Assembly (NCBI RefSeq): GCF_013416525.1
Contig: NZ_JACCEM010000006.1
Location: 186,001-250,000 of the forward strand
DNA: 64,000 bases
Reading direction: 5' to 3'
Origin: Parapusillimonas granuli
GTDB taxonomy: Bacteria; Pseudomonadota; Gammaproteobacteria; Burkholderiales; Burkholderiaceae_B
Every line of letters begins with the position of its first letter. Within the stretch, counting starts at the first letter, position 1. Under the pieces are notes generated by a model. It made no database searches. It was not told where the DNA came from and was given only the letters and a program-made list of their open reading frames with translations. Made by a program: the position numbers and the translations under genes. Shown here piece by piece: positions 52,049-61,717 of this stretch.

Positions 52049-53506
52049 GTGGCGACAATGAATGAATCCCTGCATCCCTCGTACCCGAACCAAGCTCCGG
52101 CCACATCCGTGATCGCCGGGCGTCCGGTCACCGACGGGCCGGCTTTCGATGTCGTCTCGCCTTACGATGGCGCGGTGGTCACGGCCGCCATCGGCGGCAC
52201 CGCCGACTCCGTGCGCGACGCCGTCGGCGCGGCTTGCGCGGCGCGCGACCGCATGGCGCTCATGCCGGGCCATGAACGGGCCGAACGCCTGCTCGATGCC
52301 GCCGCAAGCTTGCGGCAGGACGCGGAAAACATGGCGCGTCTGCTCAGCCTGGAAACCGGCAAGACCCTGCGCGAAAGCCGGACCGAACTGGAACGCGCCA
52401 TCGACGTCATCCGCCTGAGCGCACAAGAGGCGACCCGCAACGCCGGGCGCCAGGTGCCGCTCGACGCCAGCCGGCTCGGGGCCGGGGCGCTTGCGGTGTC
52501 GCGGCGCTTCCCCGTGGGGGCGGTCGGGATGATCGTGCCCTTCAACGCGCCGGTGAACCTGGCCTGCCATAAACTGGCGCCCGCGCTGGCCGCCGGCAAT
52601 GCCTGCGTCCTGAAGGCGCCGCCCGAGGCGGCCGGCACCATCGGCCGTTTGTTCGGCCACTTCCTGCGGGCCGGCTTCACCGACGGCGCCGTCAATCTCC
52701 TGCAGGGCGGGGCCGACGTCGGCCAGGCCCTCGTATCCGATCCGCGGCTCGACTTCATTTCATTCACCGGCTCCTTGCGGGCCGGGCAGTCCGTCAAGGC
52801 GGCCGCGGGACTGCGGCCCTGCACGCTGGAACTGGGCGGGCTGGGGCCGACCGTGATCCATGCCGATGCCGACCTCGAGCGCGCCGCGGCCGCATGCGTC
52901 GCGTCGGGCTTTCGCCTGGCGGGGCAAAGCTGCGCGTCCGTGCAGAACGTCTTCGTCCATGAAGACGTGGCCGAGCGCGTCACGCAGCGCATGGCCGAAG
53001 GCGTGCGGGCGCTCAAGCTCGGGGACCCGCTCGATCCCGATACGGACCTCGGGCCCGTGATCAACCTGGCCGCCGCCGAGCGCATCGCCGAACGCATCCG
53101 CGAAGCCGTCCAGGACGGCGCGACATGCCTGGCCGGCGGCGGGCGCAAGGGCACGATGGTCGAACCGACGCTGCTGGCCGGCGCGCCCATGCAAACGCGC
53201 GCGGTATGCGAAGAAATCTTCGGCCCGGTGGTGCTCATCCACCGATACCAAGACATCGCCGACGTGTTCAAGTGGGTCAACGCCACGGGCTTCGGCATCA
53301 ATTTCGGCTTGTTTACGCAGTCCATCGCCGTGGCCATGCAAGCCCATCGTTCCGTCATCACCGGGGCGGTCATCGTCAACGGCACATCCACGTTCCGCCC
53401 CGATCAAATGCCTTACGGCGGAGACCGGCTGTCCGGCTACGGGCGCGAAAGCCCCGCGGACTCGGTCAAGGCCATGACACGGGAACGGTTCATCGTTTTT
53501 CAATAG
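52049..53506 (+). CDS. Aldehyde dehydrogenase, first gene of the catabolic operon
   Basis: The 485-residue ALDH has the NAD(P) domain VGMIVPFNAPVNLACHKLAPALAAGNACVLK, catalytic Glu261 (LELGGLGPT) and Cys295 in GFRLAGQSCASVQNV. It resembles the group acting on phosphono-, sulfo- or glyceraldehyde-type substrates more than the AldB type at 40222. Directly downstream are two TPP decarboxylase genes, whose aldehyde product it probably oxidises. GTG at 52049 has AGGTG 10 bases before it; an ATG at 52058 is an equal alternative. Confidence 0.86.
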   Translation: MATMNESLHPSYPNQAPATSVIAGRPVTDGPAFDVVSPYDGAVVTAAIGGTADSVRDAVGAACAARDRMALMPGHERAERLLDAAASLRQDAENMARLLSLETGKTLRESRTELERAIDVIRLSAQEATRNAGRQVPLDASRLGAGALAVSRRFPVGAVGMIVPFNAPVNLACHKLAPALAAGNACVLKAPPEAAGTIGRLFGHFLRAGFTDGAVNLLQGGADVGQALVSDPRLDFISFTGSLRAGQSVKAAAGLRPCTLELGGLGPTVIHADADLERAAAACVASGFRLAGQSCASVQNVFVHEDVAERVTQRMAEGVRALKLGDPLDPDTDLGPVINLAAAERIAERIREAVQDGATCLAGGGRKGTMVEPTLLAGAPMQTRAVCEEIFGPVVLIHRYQDIADVFKWVNATGFGINFGLFTQSIAVAMQAHRSVITGAVIVNGTSTFRPDQMPYGGDRLSGYGRESPADSVKAMTRERFIVFQ

Positions 53507-53529
53507 TGCAGCAAAAAGGAGGGGGAGTC

Positions 53530-54069
53530 ATGGTAAGTGAAGCAGAAAGCGCCGCGGCCGGAAGCTGGTCGCGGGACGTCTACCAGGCATTGAAGGATCA
53601 GGGGATATCGGTGGTGGGCTTCGTGCCGGACGGAGGCATGAAGGAAGTCATCGACCTGTGTCTGGCGGACCCGGACATGAGGACGATACCGCTGACGAAC
53701 GAGTCCGAAGGCCCGGGCCTGCTCGCCGGATGCTGGCTGGGCGGCGCGAAGGGTTGCCTCATCATGCAGAGCACGGGCGTGGGCAACGTCATCAACAACG
53801 CCTCCATGTCGGAGGTCTGCCAGTTTCCGTTCCTGGCCCTGGTGTCCTGGCGGTCCAGCTGGGCGGAAGGCAACCGGTGGCAGGTGCCGATGGGGCAGCG
53901 CTGCCGCGACTACTTCAAGATGGCGGGCTTCCAGGCCATGACCGTCGACAGCGCCGACGATGCCGGCGCCAGCGTCGCGGCCGCCGCTGAAGAAGCTTTC
54001 AATACGTTGAATGGAGTCGGTGTTTTCTTCAGTCAGCGGGTGATGGGCGTCAAGAGATTCCTGAGGTAA
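53530..54069 (+). CDS. TPP-dependent 2-oxo acid decarboxylase, alpha (PYR-domain) subunit
   Basis: The 179-residue protein matches the ComD/sulfopyruvate decarboxylase alpha type: an N-terminal TPP-enzyme domain (VGFVPDGGMKEVIDLCLAD) with the cofactor-activating Glu in LTNESEGPGLLAG (Glu58 or Glu60) and MQSTGVGNVINNASM. Known homologues decarboxylate sulfopyruvate or phosphonopyruvate to the aldehyde. GGAGGGGG gives a strong ribosome site. The beta subunit follows after 4 bases. The true substrate is not evident. Confidence 0.85.
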   Translation: MVSEAESAAAGSWSRDVYQALKDQGISVVGFVPDGGMKEVIDLCLADPDMRTIPLTNESEGPGLLAGCWLGGAKGCLIMQSTGVGNVINNASMSEVCQFPFLALVSWRSSWAEGNRWQVPMGQRCRDYFKMAGFQAMTVDSADDAGASVAAAAEEAFNTLNGVGVFFSQRVMGVKRFLR

Positions 54070-54073
54070 GAAC

Positions 54074-54673
54074 ATGAACGAGAGACACAATAGCTATACG
54101 CTGAACCGGCGTGAAATCGTCAAGCAACTGCTGAAGGGCAGGGACGACATGCCGGTGGTGACCGGCCTGAGCAGCGCTTCCTACGATTCCGTCGCGGCCC
54201 GCGGGGCGGATCATCCGCTCAACTTCAACCTGCACGGCGCCCTGGGCGGGGCGGCCATGGTGGGCCTGGGCCTGGCGCTGGCGCAGCCCGAGAAACGCGT
54301 CATGGTGCTGATGGGCGACGGCGACGTCCTTTGCGGCCTGGGCTCGCTCGCCACGTATGCGATCTCCGGCGCCACCAACCTGTCGCTGGCGATCTTCGAC
54401 AACGGCATCTACGGGGAAACCGGCAACCAGCTGACGGCCACCGCCAAGTGCGTCGAGCTGGGCGACATCGCGGCCGGCTGCGGCATGCCGGTGGCGCGCA
54501 CGGTCGACAAAGAAGACCAGGTCGACGCGGCGGTCCACGACCTGCTCAACGCCAAAGGCCCCGTCGTCATCAACTTCAAGGTATCGCCGGCGCATCCTGG
54601 CCATCTCGCCAAGACCCGCGACGGCGTCTGGATGAAGCTGCGCTTCCGCAATGCTTTCCTCGGTCAACCATGA
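54074..54673 (+). CDS. TPP-dependent 2-oxo acid decarboxylase, beta (PP-domain) subunit
   Basis: The 199-residue pyrophosphate-binding domain has the TPP motif GDG at residues 81-83 and Asn110 after a 26-residue gap (MGDGDVLCGLGSL ... AIFDNGIYGE), fitting the GDG-X24-27-N rule. It is the ComE-like partner of the upstream gene; alone neither half would be active. The aminotransferase that follows after 7 bases is a natural source of the 2-oxo acid. Confidence 0.86.
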   Translation: MNERHNSYTLNRREIVKQLLKGRDDMPVVTGLSSASYDSVAARGADHPLNFNLHGALGGAAMVGLGLALAQPEKRVMVLMGDGDVLCGLGSLATYAISGATNLSLAIFDNGIYGETGNQLTATAKCVELGDIAAGCGMPVARTVDKEDQVDAAVHDLLNAKGPVVINFKVSPAHPGHLAKTRDGVWMKLRFRNAFLGQP

Positions 54674-54680
54674 GGCGGCC

Positions 54681-55895
54681 ATGACGACGATGCCCTTGTC
54701 CTTCGCGCCGCTCATGGCGCGGTTCAAAGCTTCTGAAAGCACCGAGGCCGGCGCGCGGGCGCGCGCGCTGCGGGCCGAAGGCCACCATGTCGTGGACTTT
54801 TCCATCGGCGAGCCTGATTTCCCCGTGCCCGCCAACGTCAAGGAAGCGATCAAGCAGGCCCTGGACGGCGACGACACGCACTACACCAACACGGGCGGCA
54901 CCCTGGAATTGATCGACGCCGTCCGGGCCAAGCTCCTGCGCGAGAACGGCCTGGAGTACGGCCGCGACCAGATCATCATCGGCTCGGGAGCCAAGAGCGT
55001 GATGTACCACGCGTTCGCGTGCACCGTGGGCGAGGGCGACGAGGTCATCGTGCCCGTGCCCTACTGGATTTCCTATCCCAATCAGGTGCGCATCGCGGGC
55101 GGGACGCCGGTCTTCGTGGAATGCGGCGCCGACGGCGGCTTCCAGCTGGACGTCGCCGCCATCGAGGCGGCCATCACGCCCAGGACGCGGTGGCTGGTGC
55201 TCAATTCGCCCAACAATCCGACGGGCGCGATGTTGTCCGACGCCACGCTGGCCGAACTGGCCGAGATGCTGGCGCGGCATCCCCATGTGCTGATCATGAG
55301 CGATGAAATCTACGAGCACCTCCGTTACGGCGGCGCCGTCCATCGCTCGATCGCGACGCTCGGCGAAGGCATCAAGGCCCGCACGCTGGTCGTCAACGGC
55401 GTATCGAAGTCCTATGCGATGACCGGCTTGCGCATCGGCTACGGCGCGGGCCCGGCGGAGCTCGTCAAGGCCATGGTGAAACTGCAGACGCAGACCACGT
55501 CTTGCGCGTCGTCCCTGGGCCAGGCGGGCGCGGTCGCGGCCCTGAACGCCAGCCACGACGACGTCGCCGCGAGGCGCGCCGTCATGGCGCAGCGCCGCGA
55601 CTACCTGGCGCAACGCCTGGCGGGCATTCCCGGCCTGAGCGTGCGCGCGCCCGAGGGGTCGATGTACTTTTTCTGCGATTGCCGCGGCTTGCTGGGCAAG
55701 ACCACGCCGCAGGGCGCGCGCCTGGAGTCCGACCTGGACTTCGTGCGCTACCTGCTGGACCAATACAAGCTCGTGGTCATCCAGGGCAGCGCCTACGGGT
55801 GCCCGGGCTTCTTCCGGATCAGCTTCGCGACCTCGCAGGAAAACCTGGAGGAAGGCTCGGCGCGCCTGCGGGACGCCTGCGCCGCGCTCGGCTAA
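54681..55895 (+). CDS. Class I aminotransferase (AspC type)
   Basis: The 404-residue PLP enzyme has VVDFSIGEPDFPVPANVKEAI, VLNSPNNPTGAMLS and the PLP lysine Lys243 in NGVSKSYAMTGLRIGYGAG. It resembles AspC/Aat enzymes of broad specificity. In this operon it would convert an amino acid to the 2-oxo acid used by the TPP decarboxylase. The ATG at 54681 is chosen; starts upstream overlap the TPP beta gene. Confidence 0.9.
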   Translation: MTTMPLSFAPLMARFKASESTEAGARARALRAEGHHVVDFSIGEPDFPVPANVKEAIKQALDGDDTHYTNTGGTLELIDAVRAKLLRENGLEYGRDQIIIGSGAKSVMYHAFACTVGEGDEVIVPVPYWISYPNQVRIAGGTPVFVECGADGGFQLDVAAIEAAITPRTRWLVLNSPNNPTGAMLSDATLAELAEMLARHPHVLIMSDEIYEHLRYGGAVHRSIATLGEGIKARTLVVNGVSKSYAMTGLRIGYGAGPAELVKAMVKLQTQTTSCASSLGQAGAVAALNASHDDVAARRAVMAQRRDYLAQRLAGIPGLSVRAPEGSMYFFCDCRGLLGKTTPQGARLESDLDFVRYLLDQYKLVVIQGSAYGCPGFFRISFATSQENLEEGSARLRDACAALG

Positions 55896-55932
55896 ATAAA
55901 CATAATCATTCCAATCATTCAGGAGACGCCAA

Positions 55933-56778
55933 ATGAAGGACAAGCGTACCGTCTTGCTGACGGGAGCGGCCGGCGCGGTGGGCCGCGTGCTGCGCGACGG
56001 CTTGAAGCCGGATTATTCCCTACGCCTCACCGACATCCGCGAACTGGGCGAACCGGGGCCCGGAGAGGAAGCGCAAGCGGCGGACCTGTCCGACGCGGAA
56101 GCGGTCTACCGGCTGGCCGAGGGCGTGGACGCCATCGTCCACATGGGCGGGGTGCTGGGCGCCGTCAGGGAAAACGGCAAGATGGTCGGCGAGTCTTGCT
56201 GGGAAGACGTACTGCGCAGCAACATCATGGGCACCTACAACGTGTTCGAAGCCGCGCGCCGCGCCGGCGTGAAGCGGGTGGTGTATGCGAGCTCCATACA
56301 CGCGCACGGCTACTATCGGCGCAGCACTCGCGTGGGGCTCGATTCCCCGCCGCGGCCCGACACCCGATACGGGCTCAGCAAAGCGTTCGGCGAAGCCGCG
56401 GGCCGCTATTTCGCGGACAAGTACGGGCTGCAGGTGGTGGCCTTGCGCATCGCCACCTTCAAGCACAGGCCGACCCTGATGCGCGACCTGGGCACCTGGA
56501 TCAGCCCGGGCGACATGGTCGAGCTGGTGCGCTGCTCGCTGGAATACCCGGACACCCATTTCGACGTCCTCTGGGGGGTGTCGAACAACACCCGCTCGCT
56601 GTACGACAACCCCAATGCGCGGCGCTACGGCTACTTTCCCAAGGACGACTCCGAGCAGTACCGCGCCGAGCTGCTGAAAGACCCCGCCGCGGCCGATTCG
56701 AATGAATTCGAGCGCCTGTTCCATGCGGCCCACCTGGCCGCGTCGGAATGGGCCGGCGACGTATCGAAGATCACGTAA
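55933..56778 (+). CDS. NAD-dependent SDR, uronate dehydrogenase-like
   Basis: The 281-residue extended SDR has the N-terminal TGAAGAVGRVLRDGL, AIVHMGGVLG, the catalytic YxxxK in TRYGLSKAFGE, and FEAARRAGVKRVVYASS. The pattern (including SSIHAHGYY and LGTWISPGDMVELV) is close to bacterial uronate dehydrogenase, which oxidises aldehydic sugar acids. Strong AGGAG precedes the ATG. Its role in this operon is unclear: it may handle a hydroxy or sugar-acid intermediate. Confidence 0.8.
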   Translation: MKDKRTVLLTGAAGAVGRVLRDGLKPDYSLRLTDIRELGEPGPGEEAQAADLSDAEAVYRLAEGVDAIVHMGGVLGAVRENGKMVGESCWEDVLRSNIMGTYNVFEAARRAGVKRVVYASSIHAHGYYRRSTRVGLDSPPRPDTRYGLSKAFGEAAGRYFADKYGLQVVALRIATFKHRPTLMRDLGTWISPGDMVELVRCSLEYPDTHFDVLWGVSNNTRSLYDNPNARRYGYFPKDDSEQYRAELLKDPAAADSNEFERLFHAAHLAASEWAGDVSKIT

Positions 56779-57935
56779 TGGAAAAAATCGTCATTGTCGG
56801 CGGTGGCATCATCGGGTCTTCCATCGCCTATTACCTGGCGCGGGCGGGCGCTCCCGTCACGGTGGTGGAGCCCGACCCCACTTACGAATTCGCCGCGACG
56901 CCGCGCTCGGTCGGCGGCGTGCGCTTCTTGCACGACATCCGCGAGAACGTCGAAATGTCGCTGTTCGGCCGCGAGGTCTTCACCGGCTTCGCGGCGCAGG
57001 TGCAGGGCGCGGCGGTGGCGTTCGATCCGGCCTGGCGCACCGTGGGGTATCTGTACATGGTGTCCGACGCGGAGTCCGCGCGGCAGCTGGAGCACAGCGC
57101 CGCCATGCAGCGCGCTTGCGGCGTCGAGGTGTCGCTGCTCGACCGGGACGCCTTGCGCGCACGCTATCCGTCGTTCCGGTTCCAGGACGTCGTCGCGGCG
57201 GCGTGGTCGCCGCAGGACGGGCAGATCGACCCCCACGCCGCCCTGATGGGGTACAGAAGGGCGGCCGAGGGCAACGGCGCGGTGTATCTCAAGGACAAGG
57301 TGGTGGGCATCGGCCAGGGCCATGGCAGGGTGTCCGGCGTCGCCCTGCAGTCGGGGGCGACATTGAATTGCGACATCGTGGTCAACGCGGCCAACTGCTG
57401 GGCGCCCGAGATCTGCGAGATGGCCGGCATCAAGGCGCCCATCTACCCCATGCGGCGCGAGCAGTTCTTCTTCAAGATCCAGGACCCGATCGAAAGCATA
57501 CCCGTGATGCGCGAGGCCTGCGGGTTCGCACTGCGGCCCGAGCGCGACGGCTACATCGTCGCCCGCACGCGTCCCGACGAAAAAAAAGGCTTCAACTGGA
57601 CGCAGGACCATGACCGCTTTGAAAACGATCTGTGGCCCGGCCTGGTAGAGCGTTCCAGCGCGTTCGAGGCGCTGCGCCTGCAGAACGCGTGGGTCGGCCA
57701 CTACGACATGAGCGAAATCGACGGCAACCCCATCATCGGGGAGTGCGGGGCGCTGCGCGGCTTCCACATGGCGGCCGGTTTCTCGGGCCACGGGCTGCAG
57801 CATGCGCCGGCGGTGGGGCGCGGCATGGCGGAGCTCCTGACGACGGGCCGATATGAAACGATAGACCTGGGCCCATTCTCCTACCAGCGAGTGATAGAGG
57901 GCCGTCCACTTCTCGATAAAGGACCAAGAGCGTGA
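56778..57935 (+). CDS. FAD-dependent oxidoreductase, DAO family
   Basis: The 385-residue protein has the dinucleotide motif IVIVGGGIIGSSIAYYLARAG (G8, G10, G13) and the DAO C-terminal SEIDGNPIIGE with AAGFSGHGLQHAPAVGR. Relatives are sarcosine, glycine or D-amino-acid oxidases and dehydrogenases, so an N-substituted or D-amino acid is a plausible substrate. It starts inside the upstream stop (TAATG) and overlaps the next gene (GTGA). Confidence 0.88.
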   Translation: MEKIVIVGGGIIGSSIAYYLARAGAPVTVVEPDPTYEFAATPRSVGGVRFLHDIRENVEMSLFGREVFTGFAAQVQGAAVAFDPAWRTVGYLYMVSDAESARQLEHSAAMQRACGVEVSLLDRDALRARYPSFRFQDVVAAAWSPQDGQIDPHAALMGYRRAAEGNGAVYLKDKVVGIGQGHGRVSGVALQSGATLNCDIVVNAANCWAPEICEMAGIKAPIYPMRREQFFFKIQDPIESIPVMREACGFALRPERDGYIVARTRPDEKKGFNWTQDHDRFENDLWPGLVERSSAFEALRLQNAWVGHYDMSEIDGNPIIGECGALRGFHMAAGFSGHGLQHAPAVGRGMAELLTTGRYETIDLGPFSYQRVIEGRPLLDKGPRA

Positions 57936-60052
57936 ACAATACAGTGAATTCTGATGCGGGGCCGGTGGCTGTGCGGATCGGGGTGGACATCGGCGGTACG
58001 TTCACCGACGGCGTCGCGCAGCTGGTCGGCGAAGGCCGCATCCTGACGGCCAAGGAACTGACGGACGTCGTCGATCCCAGCCGCGGCGTGGCCCTGGTCG
58101 TCTCCAAGCTGCTGGACCACGCCAGGCGCGCGCTCAAGGGGCGGGAAGTCCACACCCAGGAAGTGGTCCACGGCACCACGCTGGTGACCAATGCGATACT
58201 CGAACGCAAGGGCGTCAAGACCGCGCTGGTCGTCACCGCGGGCACGGAAGACGCGCTGGAGATCGCCCGCGAGATCCGCTACGACATGTACGACATCGAC
58301 ATCGAATTGCCCGAGCCCCTGGTGCCGCGGGCCTCGATCGTCACGGCGGGGGGCAGGCTGGACGTCGACGGCGACGAACTGCTGCCCCTCACCGCCGAAA
58401 TGCTCGACGGCATTGCGCGCGAAGTCCAGGCGCTCGGCGTCGAGTCCGTCGGGATCTGCACCCTGCACAGCTATATCGCGCCGGTCCACGAGGAAAAGAT
58501 CGCCGCCCACCTGGGCGAGCGTTTCCCCGACTTGTCCATCAGCCTGTCCAGCCGCGTGGCCTCCGAGCCGCGCGAATACGAGCGCATGTCCACGGTGGCG
58601 GCCAACGCCTACGTGCAGCCCATCGCCGCGGTCTACCTGCGCAACCTGCAGAACCGGCTGGCGGAAGTGGGCGCGCCGTCGCCCTTGAACATCATGGTGT
58701 CCAGCGGCGGCTTCACGTCCGTGCGTTCGGCGGCGGACGTGCCCATCGTGCTGCTCGAATCGGGCCCCGCCGGAGGCGTGCTGGGCGCGCTGAACACGGC
58801 GGCGGCGGTGGGCGCGCGCGACGTGCTCACCTTCGACATGGGCGGCACCACCGCCAAGGCCTGCGTGGCCAGGGACGGCACGCCTTCCATCACCTTCCTG
58901 TTCGAGGCGGCGCGGGCGCGCCGGTTCAAGAAGGGCAGCGGCCTGCCGATACTGGTTCCCAGCATAGACCTGATCGAGATCGGCGCCGGCGGCGGGTCGA
59001 TCGCGCACCGCAGCGTGCTGGGCCTGCTGAACGTGGGGCCGCAAAGCGCCGGGGCATCGCCCGGCCCCGCATGCTACGGCCAGGGCGGCACGGATCCGAC
59101 GGTCACCGACGCCGACCTGGTGCTGGGTTATCTCGATCCCGACAACTTCCTGGGCGGCAGGATGCGCCTGTACAAAGACCAGGCCATGCGCGCCATGGAC
59201 GGGCTGGGCCGGCAGCTGTCCCTGTCGGGCCTGGACGTGGCCATCGGCATCTGCGACATCGTCAACGAGAACATGGCTTCGGCGGCCCGCATGCACATCG
59301 CCGAGAAAGGCATGGACCCGCGTTCCCTGACCATGCTGGCGACGGGCGGCGCGGGGCCGGTCCATGCGATAGAAGTCGCGCACAAGCTCGGCATCCGCCG
59401 GGTGCTGTGCGGGATCGCGGCCGGCGTGGGCTCGTGCCTGGGCTTCCTGGCGGCGCCGGCGCGCGCGGACCGGGCATGGGCGCGCGCGCAGCTGCTTGCC
59501 GAGGTGGATCCGTCCGAGCTGCGCGCGGCGGCCGCCCAGATGCGGGACAGCGCCATCGAGGAATTGCGCGCGGCGGGCGTGGAGGCGGCGGACATGGCCT
59601 TCGTTCTGTCGGCCGACCTGCGCTACAGGGGGCAGGGTCATCCCATCAGCATCGAGCACGTTCTGGAAAGCGCCGATGCCGCCGACCCGGCCGCGTTCGA
59701 GCCGCTTTTCATCAAGCGCTATGCCGAGCTGTACGGCCAGCCCGTGCCGGGCGGGGTGGTGCAGGTCATGACATGGCGTCTTTCGGGGCGCTCGAAGAAA
59801 GCCGTCCAGGCCTTCCACCTGCGCGTCGACCGGCAAGACGACGGCGCCAGGCCGCGCGCCATGCGCTCGGTCTACCTGCCCGACGAGCGCGCCTTTTCCG
59901 AGGTGCCGGTTTACGATCGCTATGCCTTGCCGGCCGGCGTCAGGCTCGATGGGCCGCTGCTGTTGCAGGAACCCGAATCGACCATCGTGGTGGCCCGGAA
60001 AGCGCAGGTGGAGATCCTGCAGGACCTGACGGTCTCGATCACACTGCTTTGA
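57932..60052 (+). CDS. Hydantoinase/oxoprolinase A subunit
   Basis: The 706-residue HyuA-type protein has the actin-like ATPase motifs VRIGVDIGGTFTDGV (about residues 15-29) and DMGGTTAKA (from Asp302), and a C-terminal domain ending in beta strands (ESTIVVARKAQVEILQDLTV). With HyuB it forms an ATP-dependent enzyme opening hydantoin or oxoproline rings, or an acetone/acetophenone-type carboxylase. GTG start, overlapping the upstream TGA. The substrate is not known. Confidence 0.9.
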   Translation: MNNTVNSDAGPVAVRIGVDIGGTFTDGVAQLVGEGRILTAKELTDVVDPSRGVALVVSKLLDHARRALKGREVHTQEVVHGTTLVTNAILERKGVKTALVVTAGTEDALEIAREIRYDMYDIDIELPEPLVPRASIVTAGGRLDVDGDELLPLTAEMLDGIAREVQALGVESVGICTLHSYIAPVHEEKIAAHLGERFPDLSISLSSRVASEPREYERMSTVAANAYVQPIAAVYLRNLQNRLAEVGAPSPLNIMVSSGGFTSVRSAADVPIVLLESGPAGGVLGALNTAAAVGARDVLTFDMGGTTAKACVARDGTPSITFLFEAARARRFKKGSGLPILVPSIDLIEIGAGGGSIAHRSVLGLLNVGPQSAGASPGPACYGQGGTDPTVTDADLVLGYLDPDNFLGGRMRLYKDQAMRAMDGLGRQLSLSGLDVAIGICDIVNENMASAARMHIAEKGMDPRSLTMLATGGAGPVHAIEVAHKLGIRRVLCGIAAGVGSCLGFLAAPARADRAWARAQLLAEVDPSELRAAAAQMRDSAIEELRAAGVEAADMAFVLSADLRYRGQGHPISIEHVLESADAADPAAFEPLFIKRYAELYGQPVPGGVVQVMTWRLSGRSKKAVQAFHLRVDRQDDGARPRAMRSVYLPDERAFSEVPVYDRYALPAGVRLDGPLLLQEPESTIVVARKAQVEILQDLTVSITLL

Positions 60053-60095
60053 ATCCTGGAACAGGCCGAAAAGCGGCCTCATTCGCGAGGTACAC

Positions 60096-61661
60096 ATGAA
60101 GTCCGACATCACAAAACCGTCCATGCGCTTCGATCCGGTCACGCTGGAGATCATCTGGAGCCGGCTGGGCAGCATCGTGGACGAGGCGGCGACCGGGTTC
60201 GTCAGAACCTCGTTTTCCAGCCTGGTCCGCGAGGCCAACGATTACGCCATCGTGCTGACCGACGCCGACGGCAATTCGCTGACGCAATCCAGTTTCAGCA
60301 TCCCGTCCTTCATCAGCACCCTGCCGCGCACCGTGCAGCACGTCATACGCATGTTCCCCCGGGAAACCCTTGCGCCCGGCGACCTGATCATCACCAACGA
60401 CCCCTGGCTCGCGACCGGGCACATTCACGACGTCAGCACCGTGGCGCCCATCTTCATGGGCGGGAAGCTGGTCGCCTTCTCGGCGGTCACCAGCCACGTT
60501 CCCGACATCGGCGGGCGCGTGCGGTCCAGCGACGTGCCGTCCATTTTCGAGGAAGGTCTGCAGATCCCGATGCTCAAGCTGATCGACAAGGGGGCGCCGC
60601 AAGCCGCCGTCGAGGCCTTCATACGCGCCAACGTCAGGGTGCCCGACGCCACCATGGGCGACATCTGGGGTCAGGGCACGGCGCACGAGCAGATACGCAA
60701 CCGCCTGCTGGAGCTCTTGACGGAAACGGGGCTGGACCTCGCCGCCCTGAGCGCGGAGATCTGCAGCCGGTCCGAGCGCGCGCTGCGCGATGCCATCGAT
60801 GCGCTGCCCGACGGCGAATACGAATACCGGATGCAGCACGACGCCTTCTCCTCGCCCTTGACCATACAGTGCAAGGTCCGCGTCCGGGGCGGCGACCTGC
60901 ACGTCGATTATTCCGGCACGTCGCCCCAGGTCGAAGACAAGTCCATCAATGTGGTCGAAACCTATACCTATGCCTATACGGCGTTCGCGGTCAAGGCCTT
61001 GCTGTCGCCGGACGTGCCCAACACCGAGGGCAGCTTCCGGCCGCTCACGGTCCATGCCCCGGTCGGATCGGTCCTGAATGCGCAGCATCCCGTGGGCACC
61101 GGTGCACGGGGGCAGATCGGGCACATGCTGCCGCCGGCGGTCTTCGGCGCCCTGGGCCCCATACTCGGCCCGCGCCGCCGGGCGGAAGGCAGCGGCAATT
61201 GCGTCGTGACGCTGTCGGGTCGGCATCGGGGGCGGCAATTCGCCGTCAGCAGCTTCGTGAACGCCGGCCAGGGCGCATCCGCCGAGCGGCCCGGCTTCAG
61301 CGCGCTGAGCTTCCCCAGCAACCTGGGCAACAGCCCGATCGAAATCATCGAGGCCGAAGCGCCCGTCATCGTCAACGGGCGCAGCCTGCGCAGGGGCTCG
61401 GGCGGGCGCGGCGTCCACCCGGGGGGCGACGGGCTCAGGTTCGACTTCACCTACGTGGGAGACGAACCGGTTTCATGCTCCTTCCTGATGGCGCGGCGCG
61501 TCGTGCCGCCGCAGGGCACGGCGGGCGGCGAAGCGGGCCTGCCCGCCCGCCTGGAAATCAACGGCGAGCTGCGCGACCCGACGAGCGTGAAGCAGTTGCG
61601 CAAGGGCGACCGAATCGTGCTGGAAACCGCGGGCGGCGGCGGTTTCGGCGCGCCGCAATGA
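60096..61661 (+). CDS. Hydantoinase/oxoprolinase B subunit
   Basis: The 521-residue HyuB-type protein begins with DPVTLEIIWSRLGSIVDEA, has NDPWLATGHIHDVSTVAP and the Gly-rich C-terminal RRGSGGRGVHPGGDGL and GGGGFGAPQ. It pairs with the HyuA encoded upstream. A small hairpin (AGGCCG-AAAAG-CGGCCT) lies in the 43-base gap. GAGG lies 6 bases before the ATG. Confidence 0.9.
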   Translation: MKSDITKPSMRFDPVTLEIIWSRLGSIVDEAATGFVRTSFSSLVREANDYAIVLTDADGNSLTQSSFSIPSFISTLPRTVQHVIRMFPRETLAPGDLIITNDPWLATGHIHDVSTVAPIFMGGKLVAFSAVTSHVPDIGGRVRSSDVPSIFEEGLQIPMLKLIDKGAPQAAVEAFIRANVRVPDATMGDIWGQGTAHEQIRNRLLELLTETGLDLAALSAEICSRSERALRDAIDALPDGEYEYRMQHDAFSSPLTIQCKVRVRGGDLHVDYSGTSPQVEDKSINVVETYTYAYTAFAVKALLSPDVPNTEGSFRPLTVHAPVGSVLNAQHPVGTGARGQIGHMLPPAVFGALGPILGPRRRAEGSGNCVVTLSGRHRGRQFAVSSFVNAGQGASAERPGFSALSFPSNLGNSPIEIIEAEAPVIVNGRSLRRGSGGRGVHPGGDGLRFDFTYVGDEPVSCSFLMARRVVPPQGTAGGEAGLPARLEINGELRDPTSVKQLRKGDRIVLETAGGGGFGAPQ

Positions 61662-61717
61662 CAGTGCCGCCCGCCTTTTAACGCTGACAGGCCCTGGGCC
61701 TGGCTACGGAGACCGAC

